Below are positions 1 through 9,578 of a stretch of DNA of 64,000 nucleotides, one piece after another. The first letter of the stretch is position 1. Every line of letters starts with the position of its first letter. The stretch is from Hyphomicrobiales bacterium (GTDB lineage Bacteria > Pseudomonadota > Alphaproteobacteria > Rhizobiales > Beijerinckiaceae), in NCBI GenBank assembly GCA_026400535.1, contig JAPLOU010000038.1, forward strand, positions 22,706 through 86,705, read 5' to 3'. Below the pieces are notes generated by a model. That model was given only the letters and a program-made list of their open reading frames with translations, was not told the origin of the DNA and ran no database searches. A program made the translations under genes and the position numbers.

Positions 1-225
1 GTCCTGCTCTGGGCCAGGGGTGCGGCCGGCGCCGGCGCCTGCCAGGGCGATTCAGGCGGTCCGATCACCGATGTTCGCCACCGTGTCGTCGCCATTACGA
101 ACTGGTCGACCGGTGCATCCGGACGATCCTGCGGTGATCTGACGCAAGGCGCGCTCCTTGGGCCTCAACGGCGCTGGATCGATTCGGTTCTCGGCGGCTG
201 GGACCAGCGGGCGCAGTGGAACTGA
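1..225 (+). CDS. Trypsin-like serine protease, C-terminal end (5' cut by window)
   Basis: The reading frame is open from the first base to a TGA at 223-225, giving about 74 residues. It contains ACQGDSGGPI, the S1-family motif with the nucleophilic serine, followed by VVAITNWSTG, which matches the substrate-binding strand after the catalytic serine, and a terminal amphipathic helix (RRWIDSVLGGW) typical of the S1 C-terminus. His and Asp of the triad lie outside the window. The next gene downstream is a paralogue with the similar block ACKGDSGGPI and VGIVSWSSG, so the two look like a tandem duplication. The frame has no internal stop, so nothing suggests decay, but the N-terminus cannot be judged. 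Confidence 0.85.
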   Translation, partial: VLLWARGAAGAGACQGDSGGPITDVRHRVVAITNWSTGASGRSCGDLTQGALLGPQRRWIDSVLGGWDQRAQWN

Positions 226-330
226 GCCCAGACCATGACTGCGGGCAATTCACCGGTCTGGCAGCAATCTGTGGACGGGGATGGCGGGTTGCGCCATGCT
301 TCTGACCACGGATGCTTGCGGAGACCGCGA

Positions 331-1236
331 TTGACCTCACTTTCGAGCCGTGTTGCGGTCGGATTGCCGGGGTTGCTCCTGGCGGGCTGCCTGGCCATTC
401 TGCCCGGGACAGCCTCGGCCGTCATCGGCGGCCATCCGGTCCGCGGCTCGGATCCCGCCCGCCAGTGGACCGTGAAGATCGAGAGCAGCAAGGGCGAATT
501 GTGCTCCGGCGTGCCAATCGAGGCCCGGATTGTCCTCACGGCGGCACATTGCGTGATGAAGGGCGGCACCTTCCGGGTCTCGGTCATCGACGGCCACATG
601 AAGCGGCGCACCATCGTTGCATCCCATGTGGTGGCGCATGAGACTTTCCTGCCTGGACGAAGCCCGAGCACGCAGCCGGGCGTCGACCTCGCCATGCTGC
701 GGCTGTCAGCTCCCCTGCCCCCGGCGATCCGGCCGGTGACAATGGGGGGTCGCATCGGCGTGGGCGACGTGCTGACCATCGCCGGCTTCGGCCTCAGCCG
801 CGAAGGCCAGGCCAGTACGGCAAGGACCCTGCGCCAAACCAGCCTGACCTCTGCGGGCCGTTATACCTCGGCCAACAGCGTTATGGTCGCCGTCGACACG
901 CAGACCCGCGGCCAGGCGCCGGGCGCGGGAGCGTGCAAGGGCGATTCGGGCGGACCCATCATGCGCGGCGACACCGGTTCGAGCGAACTGGTCGGCATCG
1001 TGAGTTGGTCGAGCGGCCCCGCGGTGCAGCGGGTCAGGAGCGTCTGCGGCGGCTTCACAGCAATCACCCCTGTTGCCGACCATGCCGGCTGGCTCAGCAG
1101 CACGGCCCGCGCGCTGTCGGCCATGCTTGATGACGGTCCGCAGCCGGAGCGCCGCCGTGGCGGCCGGCAGGAGCGTGGGCCACAGCCGCCCGCCAGCGCT
1201 GCCGAGCCGTGGATGCGGCCCGACAGCAACAACTGA
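331..1236 (+). CDS. Exported trypsin-like serine protease (S1 family)
   Basis: A secreted chymotrypsin-fold endopeptidase. The triad is visible: His in LTAAHC, Asp in GVDLAMLRL and Ser in GDSGGP. I chose the TTG at 331 because GGAG lies 7 bases upstream (320-323) and because it puts a normal signal peptide at the N-terminus; the upstream ATG at 235 would add 32 residues unlike an export signal. The hydrophobic segment ends in TASA, followed at once by VIGG, the equivalent of the IVGG mature N-terminus of trypsin. LLAGC inside the hydrophobic core could also be a lipobox, so a lipoprotein is an alternative. After the protease domain comes a Pro/Arg-rich tail of about 40 residues. Ten bases separate the previous protease stop from the alternative ATG. 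Confidence 0.85.
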   Translation: MTSLSSRVAVGLPGLLLAGCLAILPGTASAVIGGHPVRGSDPARQWTVKIESSKGELCSGVPIEARIVLTAAHCVMKGGTFRVSVIDGHMKRRTIVASHVVAHETFLPGRSPSTQPGVDLAMLRLSAPLPPAIRPVTMGGRIGVGDVLTIAGFGLSREGQASTARTLRQTSLTSAGRYTSANSVMVAVDTQTRGQAPGAGACKGDSGGPIMRGDTGSSELVGIVSWSSGPAVQRVRSVCGGFTAITPVADHAGWLSSTARALSAMLDDGPQPERRRGGRQERGPQPPASAAEPWMRPDSNN

Positions 1237-1256
1237 CGGCGCCGGGCTCGGGCGGC

Positions 1257-1977
1257 GACGCACACCCCCTCGAGCGCCGCAAAATCCTGGACGCCGCCAC
1301 CCAGGGGCCTTGTCGTGCAAAACAGCATAGAGGGCTTGGCCGAGGAGCGATCGCGCAGGATGCGGATCCCGGCGCGGTCGACCATCAGTCAGCCGCACCG
1401 GACGTCGCCGACCAGCACCGAGACGGCGTTGGCCGCCATGTCGGGCATCACTTCGGCCCCTGCCATCGGGACGCTCGTCAGCGTGGCTGGCTGGCCGACG
1501 ACGGTCGGCTCGGGCATGCACACCCGGAAGGCCCGACACGCCCTCGATCATGCCATCGCGGACAATCGGCAAAGGTTTCCCCGACCAGTGCCAGCCGCCG
1601 GGCGGCGGCAACTGGTCGTCGCGCGCCCGCAGCTCACGAGCCCGGCATGTCGACAGCAGGCTCCCCTTGTCGGTCCGGTCCACAAGCGGCCCCATCTGGC
1701 GCGCAAGCGCCTCGCCAAGGCGGGCGAGGTCAGCAAGCACGTGGTCCGGATCGGTTCCATGGGGCTTGTCTGTGTCCTCCAGCGGGCGGTCGAGGCCGAT
1801 CGCCGCGGCGTCCATGTCGCGCCGTTCCGTGATGGTGAGCGCCCATGTGGCCGGCGATCCGGCTTGCGCCTCGACCGGCATTTCCGCCGCCCAGAGCTGC
1901 TCCACCAGACCAACGCGGCTCGCCTGGAAGATCGCCACGCCGGCGGCGGCGCCTTCAACGTCAAGACGAGGGTTCAT
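1257..1977 (-). pseudogene. Remnant of HK97-fold phage (or GTA) major capsid protein
   Basis: Read on the minus strand, two frames together give a recognisable capsid C-terminus: GQPATLTSVPMAGAEVMPD, then AANAVSVLVGDV, then (after an in-frame TGA at 1389-1391) LMVDRAGIRILRD, AKPSMLFCTT and GGGVQDFAAL. These match in order the conserved C-terminal blocks of HK97-type major capsid proteins (GQPATLLGYPV, MPDIAAN, FGDF, YLIVDRxGIRVLRD, AKPYVLFYTT, GGGVxDFxA). A one-base frameshift near 1528-1533 separates this part from the upstream frame, which is open back to an ATG at 1975-1977 and whose roughly 110 N-terminal residues I do not recognise. With a stop and a frameshift the gene cannot make a capsid. 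No other phage gene is adjacent. A gene transfer agent origin is possible because those capsids share the fold. Confidence 0.7.
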
Positions 1978-2101
1978 GGCCTGCCCCCCACACGAACACC
2001 GAAAACCGCCATCCGTGCAGCGGCGTCCGGTCACAGGTCGTGATCAAGCCGACGTGACAGCCGATCAGCGCAACGCTGTCAGGGATACAGGTCCGACAAC
2101 C

Positions 2102-2167
2102 CGCGATCGTGAGATGACGATCGCGAAACAGGACCTGTGAGGCCGGCCTTGAGCCGGGATCAGGTCC
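2102..2167. repeat. Two adjacent extragenic palindromes
   Basis: The first is a perfect inverted repeat, CGCGATCGT (2102-2110) and ACGATCGCG (2117-2125), with a 6-base loop. The second has outer arms GGACCTG (2131-2137) and CAGGTCC (2161-2167) around an inner CCGGC-CTTGA-GCCGG stem. They follow the stop of the minus-strand LOG gene and could act as its 3' hairpins, although there is no T-run. The inner stem resembles the CCGGCCTTGTGCCGG palindrome elsewhere in the window, so a dispersed REP-like element is the likelier reading. Confidence 0.6.
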
Positions 2168-2216
2168 AAGACGCCCGAACTCCTGCGTTGCTGGCTGCTC
2201 ACCTGGCGCGCCCGTT

Positions 2217-2801
2217 TCAGCTCTGCGCCGCGTCGATCCATTTCGGCGTGGCGGTCGGGATATAGGCGGCCATCTTGTCGAGCAGGGCGCCGGGCCGGGT
2301 GTCGGTCAGCGCCATGTGCCGATGCTGTTCGCGCACGAAGCCCTCGGCGGTCGCCTTGTCGAGGAAGTGCAGCAATTCGCCGTAAAAGCCATCGACATCG
2401 TAGAACCCGAGCGGCTTGTGATGGATGCCAAGCTGGGCCCAGGTCCAGATCTCGAAGATTTCCTCATAGGTGCCGATCCCGCCCGGCATGGCGATGAACG
2501 CGTCGGCGAGCATCTCCATGCGTGCCTTGCGCTCATGCATGGAGGAGACGACATCCTTGCGGGTCAGCCGCTTGTGACCGACCTCCTTCGATTCCAGCGC
2601 GTGCGGAATGACACCGTGCACCGCGCCGCCCGCATCCAGCGCCGCATCCGCGATCACGCCCATGAGCCCGACGCTGCCGCCGCCATAAACCAGCGTTAGG
2701 CCCCGCTGCGCGATCTCGCGGCCGAGCGCCCGGGCTCCTTCGGCATAGCTGTCCCTCGCACCGATGCTGGAGCCGCAGAACACGCAGATGGTCTTGATCA
2801 T
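2217..2801 (-). CDS. LOG-family protein (nucleoside 5'-monophosphate phosphoribohydrolase)
   Basis: 194 residues, usual length for the TIGR00730 Rossmann-fold LOG family. Characterised members hydrolyse cytokinin riboside 5'-monophosphates or AMP to the free base and ribose 5-phosphate. The signature [12 protein letters not shown] is present at about residues 105-116, together with the N-terminal VFCGSSIG and [10 protein letters not shown] loops and the upstream HERKARM helix that supplies a conserved arginine. It is cytosolic, with no signal peptide. Its ATG overlaps the stop of the upstream dipeptidase by 4 bases (ATGA), so the two are probably translationally coupled. The natural substrate cannot be read from sequence; bacterial members are often annotated as lysine decarboxylases by old error. 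Confidence 0.9.
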   Translation of the reverse strand: MIKTICVFCGSSIGARDSYAEGARALGREIAQRGLTLVYGGGSVGLMGVIADAALDAGGAVHGVIPHALESKEVGHKRLTRKDVVSSMHERKARMEMLADAFIAMPGGIGTYEEIFEIWTWAQLGIHHKPLGFYDVDGFYGELLHFLDKATAEGFVREQHRHMALTDTRPGALLDKMAAYIPTATPKWIDAAQS

Positions 2802-4225
2802 GGCGCCGGGTTCCCGAGAGCTGCCAGAATGCGGGCCCAGGAGCGGGCGCCCTTCTGGAAGGATGACAGATCGTATTTCTCGTTGGGCGAATGCACCCGG
2901 TCATCATCGAGACCGTAGCCGACAAGCAGCGTGTCCATCCCAAGCGTGCGTTTGAAATCGCCGACCACGGGGATCGAGCCGCCCGAGCCGATGATCGCGG
3001 CGGGCTTGCCCCACTCCGCTGTGAGTGCTTTTTCGGCTTTGCCCAGCGCCGGCATGTCCCAGTCGAGGGAGATGGCGCGGCTGCCCTTGTAGCGGATGAA
3101 CTCGGCCTTGCAGTCGGCCGGAATCCGGTCCCTGACATAGGCCTCGAACGCGTCCATGATGGACTTCGGATCCTGATCGCCGACCAGGCGGAAGGAGACC
3201 TTGGCGGTCGCCTCGGAGGCGATCACAGTCTTGGTCCCCTCGCCCTGATAGCCACCCCAGATGCCGTTGACGTCGCAGGTGGGCCGCGCCTGGATCATCT
3301 CGATCAGAAGCCGGTCACGCTCGCCGGCCGGCACCCCAAGGCCGACCTGCCCGAGGAATTCCTCTGCCGTGAGGCCAAGACCGGCCCAGGCCGCCTTCAT
3401 CTGCGCCGGCAGTTCGTGCACGCCATTGTAGAATCCCGGCAGCGTCACCTTGCCGTTGTCGTCATGCAGGCCGGCCAGAACCTTGGTCAGCACGCGGATC
3501 GGGTTGGCCGCCGCGCCGCCGAACAGGCCCGAATGCAGGTCACGGTCGGCCGCGATGATCTTGACCTCCATGTAGACCAGCCCGCGCAGGGCCGCCGTAA
3601 TCGCGGGCGTTTCGCGGTCCCACATGCCCGTATCGCAGACCAGGGCCACGTCGGCCTTGAGTTCGGTCGCGTTCGCCTCGATGAACGGCGGCAGGTTGGG
3701 CGAACCGGATTCCTCCTCCCCCTCGACCAGGATCGTCACGCCGACGGGCAGGTCTCCGGTCTCGGCGAGCCAGGCGCGGCAGGCCTCGATGAAGGTCATG
3801 ACCTGGCCTTTGTCGTCCGCAGCGCCGCGACCGGTGATGACCTGCCGGCCCGGCTCGAGCTCGGCCAGGCGCGGCTCGAAGGGCGGTGTCTCCCAGAGGT
3901 TCAGCGGATCAACGGGCTGCACATCATAATGGCCGTAGAACAGCACATGCGGCGCGCCTTTCTTTGGCCGATGCCCGACGACGATCGGGTGGCCCGGCGT
4001 CGGACGCGACGCGGCCTTAAAGCCCAGCTCCGTGAGGTCCCGCACCAGCCAGTCCGCTGCCCGGGCACAATCGGCCTTCCAGGCGCTGTCGGTCGAGATC
4101 GACGGGATCCTGACCCAGTCGATCAGGCGGTTGATCGCGCCTTCGCGATCGGCATCAAGACGGGAGAGAACGGCGGGCAAGCGCGACATGATGACACCGG
4201 ATGGCTGATTCAACAGCGCCATCAT
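2798..4225 (-). CDS. M20 family metallo-dipeptidase
   Basis: A cytosolic di-zinc peptidase of the M20 (CNDP/PepV-like) family, about 475 residues. Visible metal and catalytic elements are GHYDVQP (His and Asp), GRGAADDKG (bridging Asp), [10 protein letters not shown] (catalytic and ligand Glu), a later Asp in CDTGMW, and LHSGLFGG, the dimerisation-domain histidine that completes the active site. The likely role is hydrolysis of dipeptides or related amides; the exact substrate is not predictable. Start: two adjacent ATGs at 4225 and 4222 follow AAGGGG; an internal ATG at 4189 (MSRLPAVL) is an alternative close to the usual family N-terminus. The gene overlaps the downstream LOG gene by 4 bases. 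The 54-base gap to the nitroreductase behind it leaves operon membership open. Confidence 0.9.
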   Translation of the reverse strand: MMALLNQPSGVIMSRLPAVLSRLDADREGAINRLIDWVRIPSISTDSAWKADCARAADWLVRDLTELGFKAASRPTPGHPIVVGHRPKKGAPHVLFYGHYDVQPVDPLNLWETPPFEPRLAELEPGRQVITGRGAADDKGQVMTFIEACRAWLAETGDLPVGVTILVEGEEESGSPNLPPFIEANATELKADVALVCDTGMWDRETPAITAALRGLVYMEVKIIAADRDLHSGLFGGAAANPIRVLTKVLAGLHDDNGKVTLPGFYNGVHELPAQMKAAWAGLGLTAEEFLGQVGLGVPAGERDRLLIEMIQARPTCDVNGIWGGYQGEGTKTVIASEATAKVSFRLVGDQDPKSIMDAFEAYVRDRIPADCKAEFIRYKGSRAISLDWDMPALGKAEKALTAEWGKPAAIIGSGGSIPVVGDFKRTLGMDTLLVGYGLDDDRVHSPNEKYDLSSFQKGARSWARILAALGNPAP

Positions 4226-4279
4226 ACAGCCCCATCCCCTTGAGGGAATGGCGCCGGGCCCACGATTCGCGCATGGCCC

Positions 4280-5095
4280 TCATTCAGCCTTGAAGAAGCC
4301 CATGCGGCGCAGGGCCTGCATCAGAACATGACGGCCCGAGAGGCTTTCCGGCCCCGCGACGCGGCGGGCGGAGTGGATGGTCCACGGCGTCGTGGTGTTG
4401 ACCCGTTCACGCTCGTTGAAGGCCGCCATGGCGTGATTGTAGCGCTCGATCGCAGCGTCCTGCTTTTCGAGCTCGTAGCGGCCATGGTGCAGCACGGCTT
4501 CCTGCGGCAGGCGCGGCTTGATCGCGCCGCCCTTGCCGTCGGCGGCATAGCCGATGCACAGGCCGAATACGGCCGCAGCCCCCTGCGGCAGATCGATCAG
4601 GCGGGCGACATCTTCGGGCTTGTTGCGCATGGCGCCGATGTAAACCGTCGACAGACCAAGGATCTCCGCCGCCATCACGGCATTCTGGGCGGCAAGCGCC
4701 GCATCGATGGAAGCGACCAGAAACATCTCAAGGGTATCGTTGCCCCCATGCGCAAGGCCGGCACGATCCGCCACGCGGTTGAGGCGGGCCAGATCGGCGA
4801 GAAAGAGCAGGAAGACAGGGCACTCGGCGATGTGCTGCTGCCCACCCGACAGGGCTGCGCACTCGGCCTTCACGGCCGGATCGGTTATCGCCACCACCGA
4901 CCAGGTCTGCAGGTTCGACGACGTCGCTGCCGACTGTGCCGCCGCAATGATCGCCTCAAGCGCTCCCGCGGGCAGTGGATCTGGCCTGTAGCCGCGCACC
5001 GAGCGGTGGTTCAGCATCAGCTCGATGGCCGGGGAGTTCAGGACGATCGCTGGCGCATCGGTCTCGCCGTAGCGCTGGGAGAGGGGGGAGGTCAT
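4280..5095 (-). CDS. NfsA/FRP-type FMN-dependent nitroreductase
   Basis: 271 residues, normal for oxygen-insensitive NADPH nitroreductases of the NfsA group. The FMN-binding N-terminus is seen in LMLNHRSVRGY and in AAQSAATSSNLQTWSVV, which supply phosphate and isoalloxazine contacts. VYIGAMRNKPEDVARLIDLP and FGLCIGYA match the middle and C-terminal family blocks. Such enzymes reduce nitroaromatics and quinones with NADPH; the natural substrate here is unknown. The ATG at 5095 begins a typical N-terminus (MTSPLSQRYGE). It lies upstream of, and on the same strand as, the M20 dipeptidase gene. Confidence 0.88.
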   Translation of the reverse strand: MTSPLSQRYGETDAPAIVLNSPAIELMLNHRSVRGYRPDPLPAGALEAIIAAAQSAATSSNLQTWSVVAITDPAVKAECAALSGGQQHIAECPVFLLFLADLARLNRVADRAGLAHGGNDTLEMFLVASIDAALAAQNAVMAAEILGLSTVYIGAMRNKPEDVARLIDLPQGAAAVFGLCIGYAADGKGGAIKPRLPQEAVLHHGRYELEKQDAAIERYNHAMAAFNERERVNTTTPWTIHSARRVAGPESLSGRHVLMQALRRMGFFKAE

Positions 5096-5221
5096 GGGAA
5101 CTCACGAGGTTCGGGACGGCTTGTGGCGCTCACGGCCGGGCTCGCCCCGACCGCCCACGCCTGTCCCCTGGCATTTGCACCGTGAGACGCGGCGAGACAA
5201 GCCCGGTTGCCAAGCCATCCG

Positions 5222-5307
5222 ACGTCACGTCTTTGCGAGCACAGCGCGGTACTCCAGGCGCGCCAAGCCAGCCGGTGAGGATCGCGTCGCTGCTCTTGCG
5301 ATGACGG
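5222..5307. repeat. Dispersed palindromic repeat in the nitroreductase-mutB gap
   Basis: The 215-base gap between the nitroreductase start and the mutB stop holds no gene. Its end is an imperfect inverted repeat of the form CGTCACGTCTTTGCGAGCAC ... GCTGCTCTTGCGATGACG, a layout seen in extragenic repeats of many alphaproteobacteria. Variants of its right end, CTCGCCATGAC, occur at 10270-10280 and at about 35146-35156. Confidence 0.5.
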
Positions 5308-5310
5308 AAC

Positions 5311-7485
5311 CTATTTTGCCGCGCTCCGCTGCGCATATCCCAGCCTGACATTCAGCTCTTCCAGGAGCCGCGCGGCCGCTTCGGGGATCACGGTGCCGGG
5401 CGGGAAGATCGCCGAGGCACCGGCCTTGTAGAGCGCCTCGAAATCCTGTGGCGGGATGACGCCGCCGACCACGATCATGATGTCGGGGCGGCCGGCCTTC
5501 TCAAGGGCCGCCTTCAAGGCGGGCACCAGCGACAGGTGGCCCGCAGCCAAGGACGAGACGCCGATGATGTGGACGTTGCCTGCGGCTGCCTGCTGCGCCG
5601 CTTCCTCCGGCGTGGCGAACAGCGCGCCGATCTCAACGTCAAAGCCAAGATCGGCAAAAGCGGAGGAGATCACCTTCTGGCCGCGGTCATGGCCATCCTG
5701 CCCCATCTTCGCGACAAGGATCGAGGGGCGGCGGCCATCGTTCTCGGCGAAGGCCTGGGCCATGCCCTGCACGCGGATGACGGCGAAGGAGTCCGTTCCC
5801 GCCTCGCGCTTGTAGACGCCCCTGATCGCCGTGATCTCGGCGCGGTGGCGGCCGAAGACGGTCTCCATGGCCAGCGAAATCTCGCCCACGGTCGCGCCGG
5901 CCCGCGCCGCCTCGATCGAGAGCGCCAGCAGGTTGCCGGTGCCGCGCGCACCATCCGTCAGCGCGGTCAGAGCCGCAGCGCAAGCCGCGGTGTCGCGGCT
6001 GGCGCGGAGCGTCTCCAGCTTGGCGAGCTGCCCGGAGCGCACGGCGGCATTGTCAACCTTGAGCACGTCGATCTCGGCCTCGTTCTCCGGTTTGAAGACG
6101 TTGACGCCGATGATCTTCTGCAGGCCCCCGTCGATGCGGGCCTGGGTCTTGGCGGCCGCTTCCTCGATGCGCAGCTTGGGAATGCCCCGCTCGATGGCCT
6201 TTGCCATGCCACCCAGCGACTCAACCTCCTGAATGTGAGCCCATGCGCGCCCGGCGAGATCATGCGTCAGCTTCTCGACATAGAATGAGCCACCCCACGG
6301 GTCGATAATGCGGGTGGTGCCGCTCTCCTGCTGCAACAGGATCTGCGTGTTGCGGGCGATGCGGGCGGAGAAGTCCGTCGGAAGCGCCAGCGCCTCGTCG
6401 AGGCTGTTGGTGTGCAGGCTTTGGGTGCCGCCTTGCGTCGCCGCCATCGCCTCGACCATGGTGCGGGTGACGTTGTTGAACACGTCCTGCGCCGTCAGCG
6501 ACCAGCCCGAGGTTTGGCAATGGGTGCGCAGCGGCAGGGATGCGTCGCTCTTTGCGCCGAAATCCCTGACCAGCCTGGCCCAGATCAGCCGCGCTGCCCG
6601 CAGCTTCGCCACTTCCATGAAGAAGTTGGTGCCGATGGCCCAGAAGAAACTCAGGCGCGGCGCGAAGGCGTCGATGTCGAGCCCGGCGGCAAGCCCGGCC
6701 CGGATGTATTCCATGCCGTCCGCGAGCGTGTAGGCCAGTTCCAGATCCTGCGTCGCACCCGCCTCCTGCATGTGGTAGCCGGAAATCGAGATCGAGTTGT
6801 ATTTCGGCATGTGCACAGAGGTATGCGCGAAGATATCGCCGATGATCCGCATCGAATGGGCCGGCGGATAGATATAGGTGTTGCGGACCATGAACTCCTT
6901 GAGAATGTCGTTCTGGATCGTGCCCGAGAGTTTGGCTTGCGGCACGCCCTGCTCCTCCGCCGCGACGATGTAGAGCGCCAGCACAGGCAGCACCGCGCCG
7001 TTCATGGTCATCGACACGCTCATCTGGTCGAGCGGGATGCCATCGAAGAGCTGGCGCATGTCGAGGATGGAATCGATCGCGACGCCGGCCATGCCAACAT
7101 CGCCCGATACGCGCGGATGATCGCTGTCGTAACCCCGGTGGGTGGCCAGATCGAAGGCAACGGACAGTCCCTTCTGCCCCGCCGCCAGGTTGCGACGGTA
7201 AAACGCGTTCGAGTCCTTCGCGGTGGAGAAGCCCGCATACTGCCGGATCGTCCACGGCTGGTTGACATACATGGTGGGGTAGGGACCGCGCAGGAAGGGG
7301 GCGAGGCCGGGACAGGTGTCGAGCGCATCAAGCCCAGCAAGATCGGCTTCGGTGTAGATGGACTTGACGGCGATGCCTTCGGGGGTGAGCCAGTCACCAG
7401 GATCAGCCACGCGGTCGCGGATGACAGTCCCCGCGCTGCGCGCCGCCGGAAACAACACTGTGGTGAAATCAGGCAGCGATGACAT
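5311..7485 (-). CDS. mutB: Methylmalonyl-CoA mutase, large (catalytic) subunit
   Basis: 724 residues, full length for the adenosylcobalamin-dependent alpha subunit that interconverts (R)-methylmalonyl-CoA and succinyl-CoA, the last step of propionyl-CoA catabolism. The N-terminal two thirds form the substrate TIM barrel ([49 protein letters not shown]). The C-terminal cobalamin domain carries [10 protein letters not shown], whose histidine is the lower cobalt ligand, followed by VSSLAAGH and [10 protein letters not shown]. The gene overlaps the upstream small-subunit gene by 17 bases, so both subunits come from one transcript. No cobalamin riboswitch was recognised upstream of the pair. Confidence 0.97.
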   Translation of the reverse strand: MSSLPDFTTVLFPAARSAGTVIRDRVADPGDWLTPEGIAVKSIYTEADLAGLDALDTCPGLAPFLRGPYPTMYVNQPWTIRQYAGFSTAKDSNAFYRRNLAAGQKGLSVAFDLATHRGYDSDHPRVSGDVGMAGVAIDSILDMRQLFDGIPLDQMSVSMTMNGAVLPVLALYIVAAEEQGVPQAKLSGTIQNDILKEFMVRNTYIYPPAHSMRIIGDIFAHTSVHMPKYNSISISGYHMQEAGATQDLELAYTLADGMEYIRAGLAAGLDIDAFAPRLSFFWAIGTNFFMEVAKLRAARLIWARLVRDFGAKSDASLPLRTHCQTSGWSLTAQDVFNNVTRTMVEAMAATQGGTQSLHTNSLDEALALPTDFSARIARNTQILLQQESGTTRIIDPWGGSFYVEKLTHDLAGRAWAHIQEVESLGGMAKAIERGIPKLRIEEAAAKTQARIDGGLQKIIGVNVFKPENEAEIDVLKVDNAAVRSGQLAKLETLRASRDTAACAAALTALTDGARGTGNLLALSIEAARAGATVGEISLAMETVFGRHRAEITAIRGVYKREAGTDSFAVIRVQGMAQAFAENDGRRPSILVAKMGQDGHDRGQKVISSAFADLGFDVEIGALFATPEEAAQQAAAGNVHIIGVSSLAAGHLSLVPALKAALEKAGRPDIMIVVGGVIPPQDFEALYKAGASAIFPPGTVIPEAAARLLEELNVRLGYAQRSAAK

Positions 7486-9343
7486 CGAAAGCCTCCTTCA
7501 ACGTGTCCAGCATATCACATCCGGCGACAATGAACCCGCCCACGCCCGCCGCCCGCAAGCCCGCCTCCAGCTCACCCGGTCGCCCGGCCAGCCACACGCT
7601 GTTCGCACCACTCGCACCCAGTGCCATGGCCGCACCGGCGCCTTCGCTGGCATAGCGCTCATCCGTCCCGCACAGGCAGGCAAGGCCGGCGCCGCTGGCC
7701 TTGTAGGCATCGGTGAGCGCCACCAGATCAGTCGAGCCATCCGCTTCGGCAAACCCGTCCGGCACGATCGCCTCGATGCCGCCAGCCTCGAAGAACCCGC
7801 GGGTGAAGCCAATGCGCGCCGCCACGTCGCTGGCGCGACCGAGCACGGCCACGAACAGGCGCGGCGGTCGGCCCGACCGGCGCAGATCATCGGCGCGCTC
7901 GCGCAAGGCCTCGAAGCCCTCGGACAGCCTGTGCGGCACGAGCGGCGTGATGGTGACCGGGCCCGATCCGACGGCGCGCGGAGCGGACGGCGCGATGTCG
8001 AGCACCGCCTCCCCGCGTTCGGCCAGATTCGGGAAGGCGCTGGTGCCGGTCAGCGGCATCCTGCCGGTGGCGATGTCCTTTTCACGGCGTGTCTTCACGG
8101 CAGCGATCCGTGACTGGAGGGCGCCGGCCCGCAGCGACGCCACGATCCCGCCTTCCCGCTCGATCTGCTGGAACTCGGCCCATGCTCTTTCGCAGAGCTG
8201 GTCGGTCAGCGCCTCGAAGCCGCCTGCGCCGGCGGCAGGGTCGACAACGCGCCAGAGGTGGCTTTCCTCCATCAGCACCGCCTGCGTGTTGCGCGCGATG
8301 CGGCGGGCGAAACCGTCGCCGAGCCCGCGGGCAGCGGTGTGCGGCAGCACGGCCACACCGTCGGCCCCGCCGACGCCGGCCGAGAAGGCCGCGATGGCGT
8401 TGCGCAGCATGTTCACGGGGGAGTCCGTGCGCGTCAGCATGCGCCAGGCGGTTTCAGCGTGGAGCCTAACGGGTTGCGGATCGAGCTTGCAGGCCTCCTG
8501 CACCCGGTTCATCAACACGCGCAGGGCGCGCAGCTTGGCGATGGCGATGAACTGATCGGCGTCGATGGCGAGCATGAACGAGAGTGCGGCAAACGCCTTG
8601 TCGAGCGGAACGCCGCCAGCCTCGAGCGCGCGGACCTGACACACGGCTGTCGCCAGTGCCCAGGCCAGTTCCTGCGCCTCCGAACCGCCGGCCTCGTGGA
8701 CAAGGCGACCGTCGCAACTGAAAAACGGACCGTTGAAGCCGTGCCCGGCAAACTCGGCGCACAGGTCGGCCAATCTCCTGGCGATATCGGGCCACGGCGC
8801 CATCCAGACCCCGCTGCGGGCGAGCAGGCCAATGAGATCGATGCCGAAATCGACCCTGAGCTCGCCCGGCGCGAGCTTGCGGCGCTTGACCATCTCCGCG
8901 AACAGCCGCCCCGTGATGCGTGCCTGCGGCGAGGGCTCGAGCCGGATGTCGACGAGATCGAGCGCGACGCCGGCGAGTGCTGCGTCCAGCGTGGCGGCAT
9001 CGGTGGTCGGCAGGCCAAAGCCACGCGCGCCGGCCGAGCCATGGAACACAAGCGCAAGCCCGTCGGCCCCGCCGCCGAGATCGGCCAGCGCCAGTTCGGC
9101 CGCATGATGGGGCTGAGGATGATCGACGCGCTGCATGATGCGCCAGCGCGACCCCGCGGCGGCACCGGCGACCAGCGCGGCATCGGGCCTGCGCGGATAG
9201 AGCGGCTGGATGGCGATGCCGTCAGCGCTGCGGCTCACCAGCTTCTTCTCGAAATCGGCGCCTTTCAACGCCCTGATCGCAGCAGCGCGCCACGCGGCCT
9301 CATCGGCCGGCGGGAAGGGGTTGGTCAGTCGGGTATCGGCCAC
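7469..9343 (-). CDS. mutA: Methylmalonyl-CoA mutase, small subunit
   Basis: About 624 residues, homologous to the large subunit over the barrel ([20 protein letters not shown]). In the C-terminal domain it lacks the DxHxxG cobalamin motif, as expected for the non-catalytic beta subunit. It pairs with the overlapping mutB product. I chose the GTG at 9343 because AAGGTGG precedes it at normal spacing and [18 protein letters not shown] matches the family N-terminus; an ATG-initiated extension from 9394 would add 17 atypical residues. The two subunits plus a propionyl-CoA carboxylase (not in this window) would convert propionyl-CoA to succinyl-CoA. Confidence 0.93.
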   Translation of the reverse strand: MADTRLTNPFPPADEAAWRAAAIRALKGADFEKKLVSRSADGIAIQPLYPRRPDAALVAGAAAGSRWRIMQRVDHPQPHHAAELALADLGGGADGLALVFHGSAGARGFGLPTTDAATLDAALAGVALDLVDIRLEPSPQARITGRLFAEMVKRRKLAPGELRVDFGIDLIGLLARSGVWMAPWPDIARRLADLCAEFAGHGFNGPFFSCDGRLVHEAGGSEAQELAWALATAVCQVRALEAGGVPLDKAFAALSFMLAIDADQFIAIAKLRALRVLMNRVQEACKLDPQPVRLHAETAWRMLTRTDSPVNMLRNAIAAFSAGVGGADGVAVLPHTAARGLGDGFARRIARNTQAVLMEESHLWRVVDPAAGAGGFEALTDQLCERAWAEFQQIEREGGIVASLRAGALQSRIAAVKTRREKDIATGRMPLTGTSAFPNLAERGEAVLDIAPSAPRAVGSGPVTITPLVPHRLSEGFEALRERADDLRRSGRPPRLFVAVLGRASDVAARIGFTRGFFEAGGIEAIVPDGFAEADGSTDLVALTDAYKASGAGLACLCGTDERYASEGAGAAMALGASGANSVWLAGRPGELEAGLRAAGVGGFIVAGCDMLDTLKEAFDVIAA

Positions 9344-9480
9344 GGCGTCCACCTTGCACAAAACTGCGGCAGTGCCGCTCCATGCCACGGGCAAGGGCCG
9401 GCGGAAATCCCCCGTTCGTCAAAGCGGCTGTGCGCCGAGACGAAGGCGCCGCCCTCACGGACGGCGTTTGTCTGGTGTCA

Positions 9481-9501
9481 TCACCGGCCTTGTGCCGGTG
9501 A
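9481..9501. repeat. Short perfect palindrome (REP-like)
   Basis: TCACCGGC (9481-9488) and GCCGGTGA (9494-9501) form an 8-bp stem with a 5-base loop, in the gap behind a minus-strand DUF2267-like gene and before mutA. The 16-mer CACCGGCCTTGTGCCG within it recurs exactly at 52271-52286, so this is a dispersed element rather than a local terminator. Confidence 0.6.
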
Positions 9502-9578
9502 CTTCGGTGAGAAACATGCGTTGCCATCGGACCGGGATGACAGCCACGGCGGCAGCCATCCCACCGCCTGTGGCCGGA

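Noticed and set aside
706..2034. A complete 442-residue minus-strand protein
   Set aside because: Its 3' half is antisense to the protease gene and its capsid-like part switches frame, so only the remnant described is supported.
4280..5095. BluB, the B12 lower-ligand synthase, linked to methylmalonyl-CoA mutase
   Set aside because: The sequence fits NfsA/FRP-type nitroreductases and lacks BluB landmarks, so the proximity to mutB is not evidence of a B12 role.
9344..9578. Cobalamin riboswitch before the mutase genes
   Set aside because: I looked for a B12-box-like core upstream of mutA and saw none; only a short palindrome is there.
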